Shown piece by piece: positions 31,165-41,102 of a stretch of 64,000 nt of DNA. The stretch lies in NCBI RefSeq assembly GCF_900112175.1, contig NZ_FOYT01000002.1:620001-684000 (forward strand), read 5' to 3'. Position numbers and translations under genes: made by a program. The stretch comes from Halogeometricum rufum. Lineage in GTDB: Archaea; Halobacteriota; Halobacteria; Halobacteriales; Haloferacaceae. How positions within the stretch are numbered: position 1 is the stretch's first letter; every line of letters begins with the position of its first letter. Below the pieces are notes generated by a model. That model did no database searches. It saw only the letters and a program-made list of their open reading frames with translations, and was not told the DNA's origin.

Positions 31165-34100
31165 TCAGCACTCCGACCAGCCGCAGGACTCGCACGTCTT
31201 GCAGCCCTCGGAGTAGTAGAGCGTCATGTTCCCGCACTCGGGACACTCGGGGCTCTCGCCCGCGGCCAACAGGTCGTCCATCGCGTCGTTCGCGGGCGTG
31301 TCCTGTTCGCGGTTCGGGTCGTCCGCGACGGCCGCCCCGCCGTCCGGTTCGGGCGCGTCGGCGCTCTCCGCGCCGGCACCGGCCTCCTCGGACAGTTCGG
31401 TGAGGTTCTGCTGCTGCGGGTAGCCTTTGTCTATCTCGCCGTCGAGGTAGCGACGCATCGCGGTGCCGATGGCGTCCGGGATGCTGTTTATCTGCTCGCC
31501 CTTGTCCCACGCGACTTTCGGGCTGCGGATGCCCTGCAGTTCGCTGGCTATCTCCTGCGGGTCGACGCCCGACCGGAGCGCCGTCGAGATTGTCTTCGCG
31601 AGCGCCTCGGTGAACGAGGCGGTGAAGCCGCCGGAGTTGCCGATGTTGGCGAACAGTTCGAACGGTTCGCCCGTCTCGGGGTCCTCGTTGATGTTGACGT
31701 ACAGCTTCCCGTAGCCGGTGTCGACGCGCTGGGTGACGCCGTGGAGGACGTCCGGACGCGGGCGCTTCTTGCCGTGGTCGACCTCGCCGTCGGCCGCCGC
31801 GAGGAGTCGCTCGACTTCGCCGTCGAGTGCGCTGCGGACCGCCTCGTTGTCGAGGAAGCCCTCGATGCCGCCGAACACGTCCTCTATCTGCTCGACGAGC
31901 GTCTCCGCGGCCTCGCCCTCGTCGGAGAAGTCGGTGTTCTTCGCGCGCGTCGTCAGCACCTGCTTCGAGCGGGTACCGTCGCGGTAGACGGTGACGCCCT
32001 TCCCGCCGTTGTCGTAGATGTAGCGGTACACCTCGTCCATGTCCTCCTTCGAGGCGCTGTTGGGGAAGTTGCAGGTCTTCGAGATGGCCGAGTCGACGCC
32101 CTCCTGACAGGCGCACTGGACCGCCGCGTGGTCCTTGCCCGACAGGTCGCCCGTGACGACGAACAGTTCGCCGATGGCGTCAGGCACCGTCTCCAGTCCC
32201 TCGACGCCGTCGAACTCGTTGTTCGCCATCTGCTGTTGGGCCTCGCGCTTGACCTCCTCGACGTCGACGTCGTTCTCCTCCAGAACGCGGAGGAAGTAGT
32301 CGTCGAACTCGACGAGCATCTCGTCGCCCTGCACGTCGTCGGAGACGTTCTTGTAGTAGGCGACGTTGTAGATGGGTTCGCAGCCACCCGTCGTGTTGCC
32401 GATCATGGACGTGGTGCCCGTCGGCGCGATGGTCGTCGTGTTGTGGTTGCGGACGGGGAAGCCGTCGGCCCACTCGTCGGCGTCCAGTCCGGTGTGGTGC
32501 TCGAACCACTCGCGGTACTCGGTCGGGTCCGCGAACTTCGAGTCGCCCCAGTCCTCGAAGACGCCGCGGTCCTCGGCGAGTTCGTGGCTGGCCCACTTCG
32601 ACTGGTGGTTGATGTGAGTCATCAGCTGTCGGGCGACTTCGTTACCGGGGTCGGAGCCGTAACGGATGCCCAGTTGGATGTAGAGCTGCGCCAGTCCCAT
32701 GACGCCGAGGCCTATCTTCCGCATCGCGCGGACCTTCTCCGCTATCTTCTCGACGGGGAAGTCCGACATCGTGACGACGTTCTCGAGGAAGCGCGTCCCC
32801 TCGTCGATGCGGTGGTCGAACTCGTCCCAGTCGATGGCCGCTTCGAGGAACGCGTCGACGGCCGCGGCGAAGTCGTCGTAGTCGTCGCCGTGCTCGTCGT
32901 ACCAGACGCGCCAGTCCGGTGCGTCGAGGTCGGCGAGCGTCGAGAGGTTGATGTGCCCGAGGTTGCAGGCCTCGTACTCCTCCAACGGCTGTTCGCCGCA
33001 GGGGTTCGTCGCGAGGATGCGGTGGTCGGGGTGTTTCTCCACGTCGAAGGAGTGCTGTTTGTTGACGCGTTCGAGGTAGATGACGCCCGGTTCGCCGTTC
33101 TCGTAGGCGCCGTCGACCATCTGGCTCCACAGTTCCTCGGCGGGGACGGAGAGCACCTCGCCCACTTCGACGTACTCGCCGAGGCCGAACATCTCGTAGA
33201 TCTCCTCGGTCTCGGGCGTGGCGACGTGGGGTTCCTCCGTGCGCGGGTTGGTGAAGACGAACTCCTCGTCGTTCTCCAGCGCCTCCATGAAGTCGTCGGT
33301 GACGCCGACGGAGATGTTGAAGTTCGACAGGTGCCCCTCGACGGCGTTCCGGAGGTGCTTGGGCACGCGCCCGTCGTCGTCGATGAGTTCGCGCGCCTCC
33401 TCCAGCGCCTCGGCGAAGGAGTTGTGTGTGAAGTCGTCGGGATCGTTCAGGCGGAGCGAGTGGGCCAGCGAGACGTCCTTGTTCTTCGCGTGGATGAACT
33501 GGATGACGTCGGGGTGGCTGACGCGCATGACGCCCATCTGCGCACCGCGGCGCGCGCCGCCCTGCGCGATGGTCTCGCACATCTGGTCGTACGTCCGCAT
33601 GAACGTGATGGGACCGGAGGCGATGCCACCGGTCGACCCGACGGCGTCGCCGTACGGTCGGAGCTTCCAGAAGGCGTACCCCATCCCGCCGCCGGACTGG
33701 AACACCTCGGCCGCCTCCTTGGCCGTCTGGTGGATGTCCGTGATGTCGTCGTCGGGCGAGTCGACGAAGCAGGCCGAGAGCTGTTGGAGTTCGTCGCCCG
33801 CGTTCATCAGCGTCGGCGAGTTCGGCATGAACGACAGCGACTCCATCATCTCCTGGAACGTCTCGCGCTTCTCCTCGACGACGGCCCGGATGTCGTCGGG
33901 GAGTTCGGGGACGACGGTGTCGTAGGCGAACTTGTTGACGTTGTAGACAGACAGCGTCGTCTCGGCGTCGTCCTCGGCGGACACGCCTTTGCCGAACACC
34001 TCGGCGGCGAGTTCGTCGCGCCGCGGGTGGTCGGGCTTCAACTGCTCGGGCGTGACCGTGACGTCCACGTCGCGGCTCTCGGCCTCGTAGACGGCCTCGG

Positions 34101-34299
34101 CCAGCGAGATGTTCTTGGCGACGCGGGCGAACAGGTCCTCCTGCGCCTCCGTCGGGTTGCCGTCGGCGTCCTTGCGGAGGTAGCGCGCCGGCAGGATGTT
34201 CTGGTAGGCGTTCGCTGTGAGTCGGTCTTCGAGCGTCTCACCCTCGGTGCGTTTGATGGGCAGGACGAGGTCGTCCGCCGAGAGGTCCGCGCGACTCAT
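31165..34299 (-). CDS. nrdJ: Adenosylcobalamin-dependent ribonucleotide reductase (class II)
   Basis: A 1044-aa class II reductase, making deoxyribonucleotides with vitamin B12 in place of a tyrosyl radical. The active-site motif NPCGEQPL, the first redox Cys (LSACFVDS) and the GGGMGYAFWKLRP segment in the substrate loop are visible. The C-terminus has a zinc-ribbon-like CPECG...CKTCESCGW ending in WSEC, typical of archaeal NrdJ and its redox tail. No intein is inserted, and length is normal for haloarchaea. It is monocistronic, with a 509-base gap upstream. Confidence 0.95.
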   Translation of the reverse strand: MSRADLSADDLVLPIKRTEGETLEDRLTANAYQNILPARYLRKDADGNPTEAQEDLFARVAKNISLAEAVYEAESRDVDVTVTPEQLKPDHPRRDELAAEVFGKGVSAEDDAETTLSVYNVNKFAYDTVVPELPDDIRAVVEEKRETFQEMMESLSFMPNSPTLMNAGDELQQLSACFVDSPDDDITDIHQTAKEAAEVFQSGGGMGYAFWKLRPYGDAVGSTGGIASGPITFMRTYDQMCETIAQGGARRGAQMGVMRVSHPDVIQFIHAKNKDVSLAHSLRLNDPDDFTHNSFAEALEEARELIDDDGRVPKHLRNAVEGHLSNFNISVGVTDDFMEALENDEEFVFTNPRTEEPHVATPETEEIYEMFGLGEYVEVGEVLSVPAEELWSQMVDGAYENGEPGVIYLERVNKQHSFDVEKHPDHRILATNPCGEQPLEEYEACNLGHINLSTLADLDAPDWRVWYDEHGDDYDDFAAAVDAFLEAAIDWDEFDHRIDEGTRFLENVVTMSDFPVEKIAEKVRAMRKIGLGVMGLAQLYIQLGIRYGSDPGNEVARQLMTHINHQSKWASHELAEDRGVFEDWGDSKFADPTEYREWFEHHTGLDADEWADGFPVRNHNTTTIAPTGTTSMIGNTTGGCEPIYNVAYYKNVSDDVQGDEMLVEFDDYFLRVLEENDVDVEEVKREAQQQMANNEFDGVEGLETVPDAIGELFVVTGDLSGKDHAAVQCACQEGVDSAISKTCNFPNSASKEDMDEVYRYIYDNGGKGVTVYRDGTRSKQVLTTRAKNTDFSDEGEAAETLVEQIEDVFGGIEGFLDNEAVRSALDGEVERLLAAADGEVDHGKKRPRPDVLHGVTQRVDTGYGKLYVNINEDPETGEPFELFANIGNSGGFTASFTEALAKTISTALRSGVDPQEIASELQGIRSPKVAWDKGEQINSIPDAIGTAMRRYLDGEIDKGYPQQQNLTELSEEAGAGAESADAPEPDGGAAVADDPNREQDTPANDAMDDLLAAGESPECPECGNMTLYYSEGCKTCESCGWSEC

Positions 34300-34808
34300 C
34301 TACTGTTCCTCCCGCCCAGTGTCCCCACGCTGGGCGATTTCGAATCGTGTGACTGACTCAGTTCCGGTCATTGTAACGATGGCTTGTAATTGTGGGTGCG
34401 TCCGTTAAGGCTTCGGTATCGGTGAACAGCGTCCGAACTGTCATATTCCGTTCATACTGTCGGCACCGCACCCGTCAGTTCCGACAGGGCTGGTATCGGA
34501 TACGGCTCGTCTGCCAATAACGGTAGCCAAAGCGGAGTGAAAGTGTTGTGCTCGGGTCGGGAATCGACAGATGGAGTGAAGTTATCCACGGGAACCGAAG
34601 GGGGGTTCGACAGCTCACGAACCGCCGGGAGTATATAAGCAACGACGACCCGTTGGGGTACTTGAATTTGATATACCCCGTGTTCACCGGCGTAGTATCA
34701 GAACTATTACTACTCTCGTTCAGACCGTTGAACGCGCCGTGAGAACGGCCGGTGTGGAATTCAGTCGCCGGGACGACGACGGGAACGCGACGGCCCCGTC
34801 GGACCGAC
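34300..34808. other. Intergenic, promoter-like sites but no gene
   Basis: 509 bases. Beside nrdJ lies a CCCAG/CTGGG hairpin (34316-34335) and a pair of TTGTAA direct repeats 16 bases apart (34374, 34390) that could be regulatory for the reductase. A clear TATA box GTATATAAG at 34631 faces right, yet behind it there is no more than a TTG-started 26-residue hydrophobic frame up to 34742. A short RNA or micro-protein is possible but not supported further. Confidence 0.5.
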
Positions 34809-35561
34809 TCAGAACCCGCCGAAGCGGAGGTAGACCATGACGAGAATCAGTATCAGCTGGAAGAACCCCTGCACGCCGCCGAGCTTGGCGTTCTGCTGTC
34901 CGATTGCGCTGATGACGCCCGGGTCCGGGTCGGGCGAGCGCATCTCGACGTACATCCGAATCTCGCCGGGCATGAGGAAGCCGAACCCCTGCACCGAGAG
35001 GAGGGTGACGATGGCGAGGGCGACGACGACGGCGGGCGTCGTCATCTGCAACTGTCCGAGCGTGAGCCCGACCCACGTCAGCGAGCCGACGGTGGCGACG
35101 GCGAACGGCGCCTGCCAGCGCAGGTCGGACCACGCGTTCAGCCGCCAGCCGAGCAGCAGGAAGACGGGTATCAGGTTGGCGGCCGTGAAGAGGGCGAGCC
35201 ACGGCTCCGAGTGGGGGAACAGGCCGAGTCGCTGCGCGAGCACGAGGCCCGAGGCGATGGTGACGAACGCCAGCGACGGGAGGAGAAAGGCCGTCTTGGG
35301 CGTCAGTCGCTGGAACACCGCGGCGCTCTGTTCCTCGTCGAGGCCGCCGACGACCGGGCCGAGGACGGCACCGAGGAAGACGTCGATGCCCGTCCAGAGC
35401 AGGCCCGTCATCACGTGAACGTAGGTGTGGTGCTGTATCGAGGCGACCGTGAGCGCGTATCCCAGCGCCGAGACGGCCACCAGTACGACCCCGCCGGCGA
35501 ACGCCGGGTTCGCCAACTCCGCCATCCCGCCGACCGTCCCGCGGACAGTACGTGTAGACAT
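34809..35561 (-). CDS. Multispanning membrane protein (DUF2269/CopD-like)
   Basis: A 250-aa protein with about seven helices. His-bearing segments in QHHTYVHVMTGLLWTGIDVFLGAVLG resemble CopD/DUF2269 proteins, which may bind heme or copper, but the match is by eye. A helix-bound segment GFLMPGEIRMYVEMRSPDPDPGVI faces one side, and the C-terminus is LILIVMVYLRFGGF-like. It stands alone; upstream is the small membrane gene on the other strand with a 217-base gap. Confidence 0.72.
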   Translation of the reverse strand: MSTRTVRGTVGGMAELANPAFAGGVVLVAVSALGYALTVASIQHHTYVHVMTGLLWTGIDVFLGAVLGPVVGGLDEEQSAAVFQRLTPKTAFLLPSLAFVTIASGLVLAQRLGLFPHSEPWLALFTAANLIPVFLLLGWRLNAWSDLRWQAPFAVATVGSLTWVGLTLGQLQMTTPAVVVALAIVTLLSVQGFGFLMPGEIRMYVEMRSPDPDPGVISAIGQQNAKLGGVQGFFQLILILVMVYLRFGGF

Positions 35562-35778
35562 TCTAACTGAAACCAGACGGGACCACTGTGTTAAATCTAT
35601 CCCGAGGCGGTCAGCCTCCCCCGTCGCGACTCTCGACGGTACCCCGAGCGTCCGACCCTGTCACCCGGCCGCCCACCTGTTCTATCGCCCGACTGACCTC
35701 TCTCCTGACCGTCCTATCGCCGGACAGTCCGGCACCGACGCCCACAGACTTATTCTCTCCGCGGTTGATATATCCGCC

Positions 35779-36006
35779 ATGTACCCTTCACTTGCGGGTG
35801 CGCTCGCGACGCTCCCCTCCCTCCCGATGCAGTTCGGCGGACTGCTCTCGACACCGCTCGGTCAGGCGTTCGCCGTCGTCGTGGCCCTCGCCGTCGTCGT
35901 CATCGTCGGACGCATCGTCCTGAACATCGCGTGGCGACTCGTCACCATCGCGGCGGTCATCATCGGCATCCTGCTGTTGCTCTCGTTCTTCGGCATCGGC
36001 CTCTGA
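35779..36006 (+). CDS. Small two-helix membrane protein
   Basis: A 75-aa hydrophobic protein: MYPSLAGALATLPSLPMQFG, then helix one (AFAVVVALAVVVIVGRIVLN) and helix two (LVTIAAVIIGILLLLSFFGIGL). No motif. The start ATG is 28 bases behind a TATA-like CTTATTCT at 35749. Such small proteins are frequent in haloarchaea and are usually conserved; I cannot give a function. Confidence 0.75.
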   Translation: MYPSLAGALATLPSLPMQFGGLLSTPLGQAFAVVVALAVVVIVGRIVLNIAWRLVTIAAVIIGILLLLSFFGIGL

Positions 36007-36115
36007 GGCCGTCGCCGGGGTCCGTTGGACGCGCTCGCAGAAAGAGTATCCTCGAGTCCGCGTTCGACGTGTGGTTTCGAGTCGGGACGAGACGGGCGAC
36101 GACAGCGAGGCGCGA

Positions 36116-36658
36116 CTACGCCGTCGCGGCGGTGTCGTCGGTATCGGCCTGCCACCACAGAATCGCCGTGAACGCGAGGCCGCCGAGGAACAGCCCCCAG
36201 TTCACGACCGGGTCGTTGTAGTAGAAGACGTCGATGCCGAACGACTGCCGGTACAGCGGCCAGAGCGGTTCGATGCTGTCCGCGATGTCCGGCGCGGAGA
36301 GCATGTCGGCGAAGACGTGGGCGACGCCGCCGACCCACACCGCGCCGATGGCGTACAGGTAGTCGTTGCCGATGGCGTTCGCGGGCAGGTAGCGCGAGCG
36401 GAGCCACGGGACGACCCACTTGCCCAGCACGGCGCCGATGGCGATGGCGGCGACGCTCACGAACAGCACGGTGTGGACGACGCCGTGGTGTTTGATGCCG
36501 GCGAACGCCTTCGAAAGCCAGAGGTCGATGTCCGGCAGGAGCGAGAACGGTGCGCCGAGGGCGACGAACCCGAGCGCCGCTTCGTCTTCGTACGCCAGCC
36601 AACCGGCGACGGTCAGCCAGAGCAGTCCCATTCCGACGTGTCCGATGATGTCGACCAT
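36116..36658 (-). CDS. YdjM/DUF457-type membrane-bound metal-dependent hydrolase
   Basis: A 180-aa membrane protein. Metal-site residues typical of the family are clear: IGHVGMG at the start, PDIDLW, KHHGVVHTVLF and GGVAHVFADMLSAPD. Members (E. coli YdjM) are predicted phosphoesterase-like hydrolases. There are four or five helices. The ATG at 36658 begins MVDIIGHVG and fits the family start; earlier in-frame residues are not hydrophobic or conserved. It is not linked with the trp genes, which follow 194 bases away on the same strand. Confidence 0.83.
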   Translation of the reverse strand: MVDIIGHVGMGLLWLTVAGWLAYEDEAALGFVALGAPFSLLPDIDLWLSKAFAGIKHHGVVHTVLFVSVAAIAIGAVLGKWVVPWLRSRYLPANAIGNDYLYAIGAVWVGGVAHVFADMLSAPDIADSIEPLWPLYRQSFGIDVFYYNDPVVNWGLFLGGLAFTAILWWQADTDDTAATA

Positions 36659-36851
36659 GGACGAACACAGACGAGTGAGGGGGTTGTATCTGGTGGCCAG
36701 AACGCCCGTCGCGGTCGTTTCCGGCGGTTTCGGGGCCATCACATACAAGAGGCGCAAACGGCGGGACGCGCTCGGGACGCAGACACAGGTCCTCGCGCAG
36801 GAGTGGGGGCGTTGCCGTCCGAGAGGTCCTGCCGCCGGAGCGGACTCGGTG

Positions 36852-37475
36852 TCAGGCGACGGCGCGTTCGCGGTCGACGACCACGTCGAGGAAGTTCCGA
36901 ATCACGTCGTGGCCGACGCCCGTGAGGACGCTCTCGGGGTGGAACTGCACCGCCTCGATGGGTCGCTCGCGGTGGCGGACGCCCATCACGAGTTCCTCGC
37001 CGAAGTGGTCCGTCGTCGCCGACACCTCGAAGCAGTCGGGCACCTCGGTGGCGACCAGCGAGTGGTAGCGGCCGGCCTGAAAGCCCTGGTCCAGTCCGTC
37101 GAAGACGCCGCGGCCGTCGTGGTCGACGGGGAACGCCTTGCCGTGAATCGGCTCCGGGGCGTGGCCGACGCTGCCGCCGTAAGCGTACACCGCCGCTTCG
37201 AGGCCGAGACAGACGCCGAGCGTCGGCACCGATTCCGAGAGCGTCGTCAACACCTCGGTCGTCACGCCCACGTCGCGGTCGTTCTTCGGGTGCCCCGGTC
37301 CGGGACTGATGACGAGGGCGTCGGGGTCGAGGCCGCGAATCTCGTCGAGCGACGCGGTGTTCTTCCGGACGACCACCTCGACGCTCTCGCCGCCGACCCG
37401 TTGCTCGGAGAGGTACTCCACGAGGTTGTAGGTGAACGAATCGAAGTTGTCGACGACGACGACGCGGAGACTCAT
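36852..37475 (-). CDS. trpG: Anthranilate synthase component II
   Basis: A 207-aa class I glutamine amidotransferase that supplies ammonia to TrpE. The catalytic triad is visible: GVCLGLE (Cys nucleophile), and HPES with the His and Glu near residue 185. VDNFDSFTYNLVEYL at the start is typical. It is the last gene of the operon trpD-trpF-trpE-trpG, overlapping trpE by four bases. Confidence 0.95.
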   Translation of the reverse strand: MSLRVVVVDNFDSFTYNLVEYLSEQRVGGESVEVVVRKNTASLDEIRGLDPDALVISPGPGHPKNDRDVGVTTEVLTTLSESVPTLGVCLGLEAAVYAYGGSVGHAPEPIHGKAFPVDHDGRGVFDGLDQGFQAGRYHSLVATEVPDCFEVSATTDHFGEELVMGVRHRERPIEAVQFHPESVLTGVGHDVIRNFLDVVVDRERAVA

Positions 37476-39178
37476 CGGCGCACCTCCTCGGTCTCCCGGG
37501 CCTCGGCGGAGTGGGGCGCGCCGTCGGCGTCGTCCGCCGCGTCGGCGCCGCTTGTCGTATCGGCGTCGCCCGTCCCGTCGGCGTCGTCCGCTTCGCCCGC
37601 CGCCTCGCGTTCGATTCGTTCGACGGCCGCGAGGACGCCGCTCATCTTCTGTTCGGTCTCGTCGTACTCGGCGGCCGGGTCGCTGTCGGCGACGAGACCA
37701 GCGCCCGCGCGCACGGAGACGACGTCCTCGTCCCCGCGGCGTTCGACCGTCGCCGTCCGGATGACGATGGCGAAGTCGGCGTCGCCGGACCACGAGTAGT
37801 AGCCCACGCCGCCGCCGTAGACGCCGCGCGGCGTCAGTTCGAGGTCGTCGATTATCTCCATCGCGCGCACCTTCGGCGCGCCCGTCAGCGTCCCGGCGGG
37901 GAACGTCGCGCGCGTCGCGTCGAACGCGTCGCAGTCGGTCGCGAGCGTCCCGGTCACCGTGGACTCGATGTGCTGGACGTGGCTGTACTTCAGCACGTTC
38001 ATGAACTCCTCGACGCGGACGCTGCCGGCCTCGCTCACCCGGCGCACGTCGTTGCGCGCGAGGTCCACGAGCATCGTGTGTTCTGCGCGTTCCTTCCCGT
38101 CGGCCAGCATCTCGCCCGCGAGGCGGCGGTCCTCGACGGGACTCGTCCCGCGTTCGCAGGTGCCCGCGATGGGGTTCGAGACGACCCGGTCGCCGTGGAC
38201 GGAGACGAGCGTCTCGGGACTGGCGCCGACGACGTGTTCGTCGTCGTGGCGCAGCAGGTACATGTACGGCGAGGGGTTGACGGCTCGAAGCGCCTCGTAC
38301 AGACCCACGGGGTCCACCTCGCCGCGGAGTTCGCGCACGCGGGAGACGACGCCCTGGTAGATGTCGCCGTCGAGGACGTGGTCTTTCGTCGTGCGGACCG
38401 CGGCTTCGTACTCCTCGCGCGGGCCGGCGGACTCGCCCGTCCGGACGAACCCGCCCGGTTCGGGCGTCTCGGCCTCCCGGAGCGTCGCCGAAACCGCCTC
38501 GGCCTCGGCGCGGAGTTCGTCGTACACCGCCCCCGGGTCGTCGTCGGGGGCGACGACGGGCGTGCAGACGAGCGTCGCCGTCTCCTCGGCGTGGTCGAAC
38601 GAGAGCGTCCGCGTGGTGAGGACGAACTGCGCGTCGGGTGTGTCCGTCTCGGGGCGTTCCACGCCGACCTCGTTCAGCCAGAGGTCGTAGACGGCCTCGT
38701 AGGCGAGGAAGCCGACGAGGCCGCCGCGGAGTCGCTGCCTGTCGTCGTCGGGGAATCCGACGCGCGGGAGGTCCGGAAGCGCGCCGCGGAGGCGGTCCAG
38801 CACGTCGCCGTCGCCGGGGTCGACGTAGTCGGCGGCCCGGCCGCCCAGCGTCTCGACCGACGCCCCGTCGGGACCGACGGTGACGACGGCGTCGGGGTCG
38901 TAGCCGACGAACGAGTAACGGGCGTGTCTGTCCGTCGTCGCGTGGTCCGGCGCGAACGCGCCGGCGGGGTCGCTCGACGCCGTCTTCTCCGCGCTCTCGA
39001 GGAGGAAGCCGTAGTCGCTTCGGTCCGCGAGCGCCGCGTACGCCGTCAGCGGCGTCGCCGTCGGCAGGTCCGCGGTGAGGTGGGCGACGACGGGACCGCT
39101 CTCGTCTTCGACCATCGAGACGAACGCCTCGCGGGAGAGCGAAAGCGGGGTGCCGGCGACGCCGTCGGCGCGTCTCAC
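37472..39178 (-). CDS. trpE: Anthranilate synthase component I
   Basis: A 568-aa chorismate-utilising enzyme giving anthranilate from chorismate. The C-terminal catalytic part carries VVSNPIAGTCERG, EHTMLVDLARNDVRRV, FPAGTLTGAPKVRAMEIID and GGVGYYSWSGDADFAIVIRT. The N-terminal feedback region (TPLTAYAALAD, LLESAE) is conserved, so tryptophan inhibition is expected. About 50 residues of Ala/Asp-rich tail follow the catalytic domain. The GTG start overlaps the trpF stop. Confidence 0.96.
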   Translation of the reverse strand: MRRADGVAGTPLSLSREAFVSMVEDESGPVVAHLTADLPTATPLTAYAALADRSDYGFLLESAEKTASSDPAGAFAPDHATTDRHARYSFVGYDPDAVVTVGPDGASVETLGGRAADYVDPGDGDVLDRLRGALPDLPRVGFPDDDRQRLRGGLVGFLAYEAVYDLWLNEVGVERPETDTPDAQFVLTTRTLSFDHAEETATLVCTPVVAPDDDPGAVYDELRAEAEAVSATLREAETPEPGGFVRTGESAGPREEYEAAVRTTKDHVLDGDIYQGVVSRVRELRGEVDPVGLYEALRAVNPSPYMYLLRHDDEHVVGASPETLVSVHGDRVVSNPIAGTCERGTSPVEDRRLAGEMLADGKERAEHTMLVDLARNDVRRVSEAGSVRVEEFMNVLKYSHVQHIESTVTGTLATDCDAFDATRATFPAGTLTGAPKVRAMEIIDDLELTPRGVYGGGVGYYSWSGDADFAIVIRTATVERRGDEDVVSVRAGAGLVADSDPAAEYDETEQKMSGVLAAVERIEREAAGEADDADGTGDADTTSGADAADDADGAPHSAEARETEEVRR

Positions 39179-39828
39179 GGCGTCGCCCCCCGCGCCCCGG
39201 CGGCCGTCGCGTTCTCGACGAAGGCGCGCACGGCGTCGCGGTCCTTCACGCCGCCGCTGGACTCGACGCCGCTCGCCACGTCGACGGCGTAGGGTTCCAC
39301 CGTCCGGACCGCCTCGGCGACGTTGCCGGGGGTCAGTCCGCCGGCGAGGACGACGGGCGCGTCGAGCGTCGAGGCGACGTCGGCCGTCCGCGTCCAGTCG
39401 TGCGTCTCGCCGGTGCCGCCCGCTCCCTCGTCGCTCACGGAGTCGACGACGACGGCGTCGACGGCGGCGGCGACGTCGCTGGCGCGTCGCGGGTCCGCCG
39501 CGTCCACGACGGCGGCGATTCGCGCGTCCACGCCGGCGCGGACGGCCCGGAGGTCCTCGGCGTCGAAGTCGCCGTGAATCTGGAGCACGTCGGGGTTCAC
39601 GCGCGCCCCCGCCTCGATGGCGTCACCGACCGTCTCGGGCATCGTGACGTGCGTCGTCGTGAGGAACGGTGGGGCGGCGGCGGCGAGTTCGGCCGCCCGG
39701 GCGAGCGACAGTTCTCGCGGCGTGTCGACGGGGACGCCGGCGATGAAGCCGACGGCGTCCGCGCCCGCCTCGTCCACGGCGCGGAGGTCCGTCTCGCTCG
39801 TGACGCCGCATATCTTCACCCGTACCAT
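39175..39828 (-). CDS. trpF: Phosphoribosylanthranilate isomerase
   Basis: A 217-aa TIM-barrel enzyme of tryptophan synthesis. The start VKICGVTSETDLRAVDEAGADAVGF is diagnostic, with the Cys general base in ICG; LQIHGD, and the phosphate loop around VVLAGGLTPGNVAEAV and VDVASGVESSGGVKD are also there. It lies one base after trpD's stop region and overlaps trpE, so translation is coupled. Confidence 0.95.
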   Translation of the reverse strand: MVRVKICGVTSETDLRAVDEAGADAVGFIAGVPVDTPRELSLARAAELAAAAPPFLTTTHVTMPETVGDAIEAGARVNPDVLQIHGDFDAEDLRAVRAGVDARIAAVVDAADPRRASDVAAAVDAVVVDSVSDEGAGGTGETHDWTRTADVASTLDAPVVLAGGLTPGNVAEAVRTVEPYAVDVASGVESSGGVKDRDAVRAFVENATAAGARGATP

Positions 39829-39829
39829 C

Positions 39830-40867
39830 TCAGACCTCCGCCGACTCTGCGTCCGGCGTCTCCGCGTCGGTGCCGCAGAGGTCGGCGAACGTCTCGGCGG
39901 CCCGGCCGGAGTCGATGGCGTTCGCGGCCACCTCGGCCCCCTCCTCGACGGAGTCGGCGAGGCCGGCCACGTAGACGGCCGCGCCCGCGTTCGCGAGGAT
40001 GATGTCCCGCTTGGGGCCGGTCACGTCGCCCGTGACGATGCCGCGGAGGTCGGCGGCGTTCTCCTGCGGCGTACCGCCGGCGACGTCGGCGACCGGCGCG
40101 GCGTCGAGGCCGAGGTCAGCCGGCGCGATGGCGTATTCCTCGATGCTGTCGCCGTCGACTTCGGCGACGACCGTCTCGTCGTGGAGCGCTATCTCGTCCA
40201 TGCCGGAGCCGTGGACGACGAGGGCGCGTTCGACGGGCATCTTGGTGAGTGCGCGCGCGAGGACGGGGACGAGGTCCGGGTCGTAGACGCCGACGACCTG
40301 CGCCTCCGCGCCCGCCGGGTTCGTGAGCGGTCCGAGGACGTTGAAGATGGTCCGCATGCCGAGTTCCTGCCGCGGGCCGATGACGGCCTTCATCGCGGGG
40401 TGGAACACCGGCGCGAGCATGAAGCCGATGCCGTCGCGTTCGATGGCCGCCTCCACGGCCGGCGGTTCGGCCTCCACGTCCGCGCCGGCGACTTCCAGCA
40501 CGTCCGCGCTCCCCGACGAGGAGGAGACGGAGTAGTTGCCGTGCTTGGCGACGGCCGCGCCCGCCCCGGCGGCGACGATGGCGCTGGTCGTCGAGACGTT
40601 GATGGTGTCGTAGTCGTCGCCGCCCGTGCCGCACGTGTCGACGAGCGGGTTCCGGTCGGGTTCGATGGTGCGGGCGGCGTCGCGCATCCCCTGTGCGAAG
40701 CCGGCGATTTCGGTCTCCGTCTCGCCCTTCGACCGGAGGGCCGTCAGGAGCGCGCCGATCTGCGCCTCCGTCGCGCCGTCGAAGACGAGGCGCGCCGCCT
40801 CGCGCGCTTGCTCTTGCGTCAGATCTGTGCCCTCGGTCGTGCGTTCGATGTAGGTTTGGAGCGTCAT
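39830..40867 (-). CDS. trpD: Anthranilate phosphoribosyltransferase
   Basis: A 345-aa transferase attaching PRPP to anthranilate. Motifs: DTCGTGGDDYDTINVST, AKHGNYSVSSSSGSADVLE and FNVLGPLTNPAGAEAQV. The ATG at 40867 is preferred: it lies about 26 bases behind a TATA box, and the family starts at this position. A longer form starting at 40906 would add 13 unmatched residues. It is first in the trpDFEG operon, the same order as in Haloferax. Confidence 0.95.
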   Translation of the reverse strand: MTLQTYIERTTEGTDLTQEQAREAARLVFDGATEAQIGALLTALRSKGETETEIAGFAQGMRDAARTIEPDRNPLVDTCGTGGDDYDTINVSTTSAIVAAGAGAAVAKHGNYSVSSSSGSADVLEVAGADVEAEPPAVEAAIERDGIGFMLAPVFHPAMKAVIGPRQELGMRTIFNVLGPLTNPAGAEAQVVGVYDPDLVPVLARALTKMPVERALVVHGSGMDEIALHDETVVAEVDGDSIEEYAIAPADLGLDAAPVADVAGGTPQENAADLRGIVTGDVTGPKRDIILANAGAAVYVAGLADSVEEGAEVAANAIDSGRAAETFADLCGTDAETPDAESAEV

Positions 40868-40892
40868 CGTAGAGACACCGATGTACGTCTTC

Positions 40893-40900
40893 GGTATACA
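40893..40900 (-). promoter_or_regulatory. TATA box of the trpDFEG operon
   Basis: On the minus strand TGTATACC is centred about 29 bases before the trpD ATG at 40867. It sets the short start and implies a leaderless message. Confidence 0.6.
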
Positions 40901-41102
40901 ATGCACAAATCAGTTCACCAGCTTAAGCCTGTCGGGGTGACGCGAGCGCCGCCGCCGGACGCTCGGAGTCGGTCGGCGGTCGGTGCCTGCGTAACCGTTC
41001 CGTCGGCCGAATCGAACGACGCCGACTCGATTCGCAACCCTTAATTGTATCCCCGGAAAACGAGGTAATGCGCTCAGACGGGCGCCACGGACGCAGTAAC
41101 CA

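Noticed and set aside
31165-34299. Intein inside the ribonucleotide reductase
   Set aside because: The protein is continuous through the active-site motifs at normal length, with no splicing blocks or endonuclease domain.
31741-34356. 871-residue rightward frame antisense to nrdJ
   Set aside because: Its composition (Val, Asp, Arg, His repeats) is that of an antisense shadow and it has no motif; nrdJ is unmistakable.
34548-34742. 64-residue frame behind nrdJ's promoter region
   Set aside because: Mixed composition and no start context; only the last 26 residues are hydrophobic. A TATA box at 34631 lies within the frame, so it cannot drive the whole of it.
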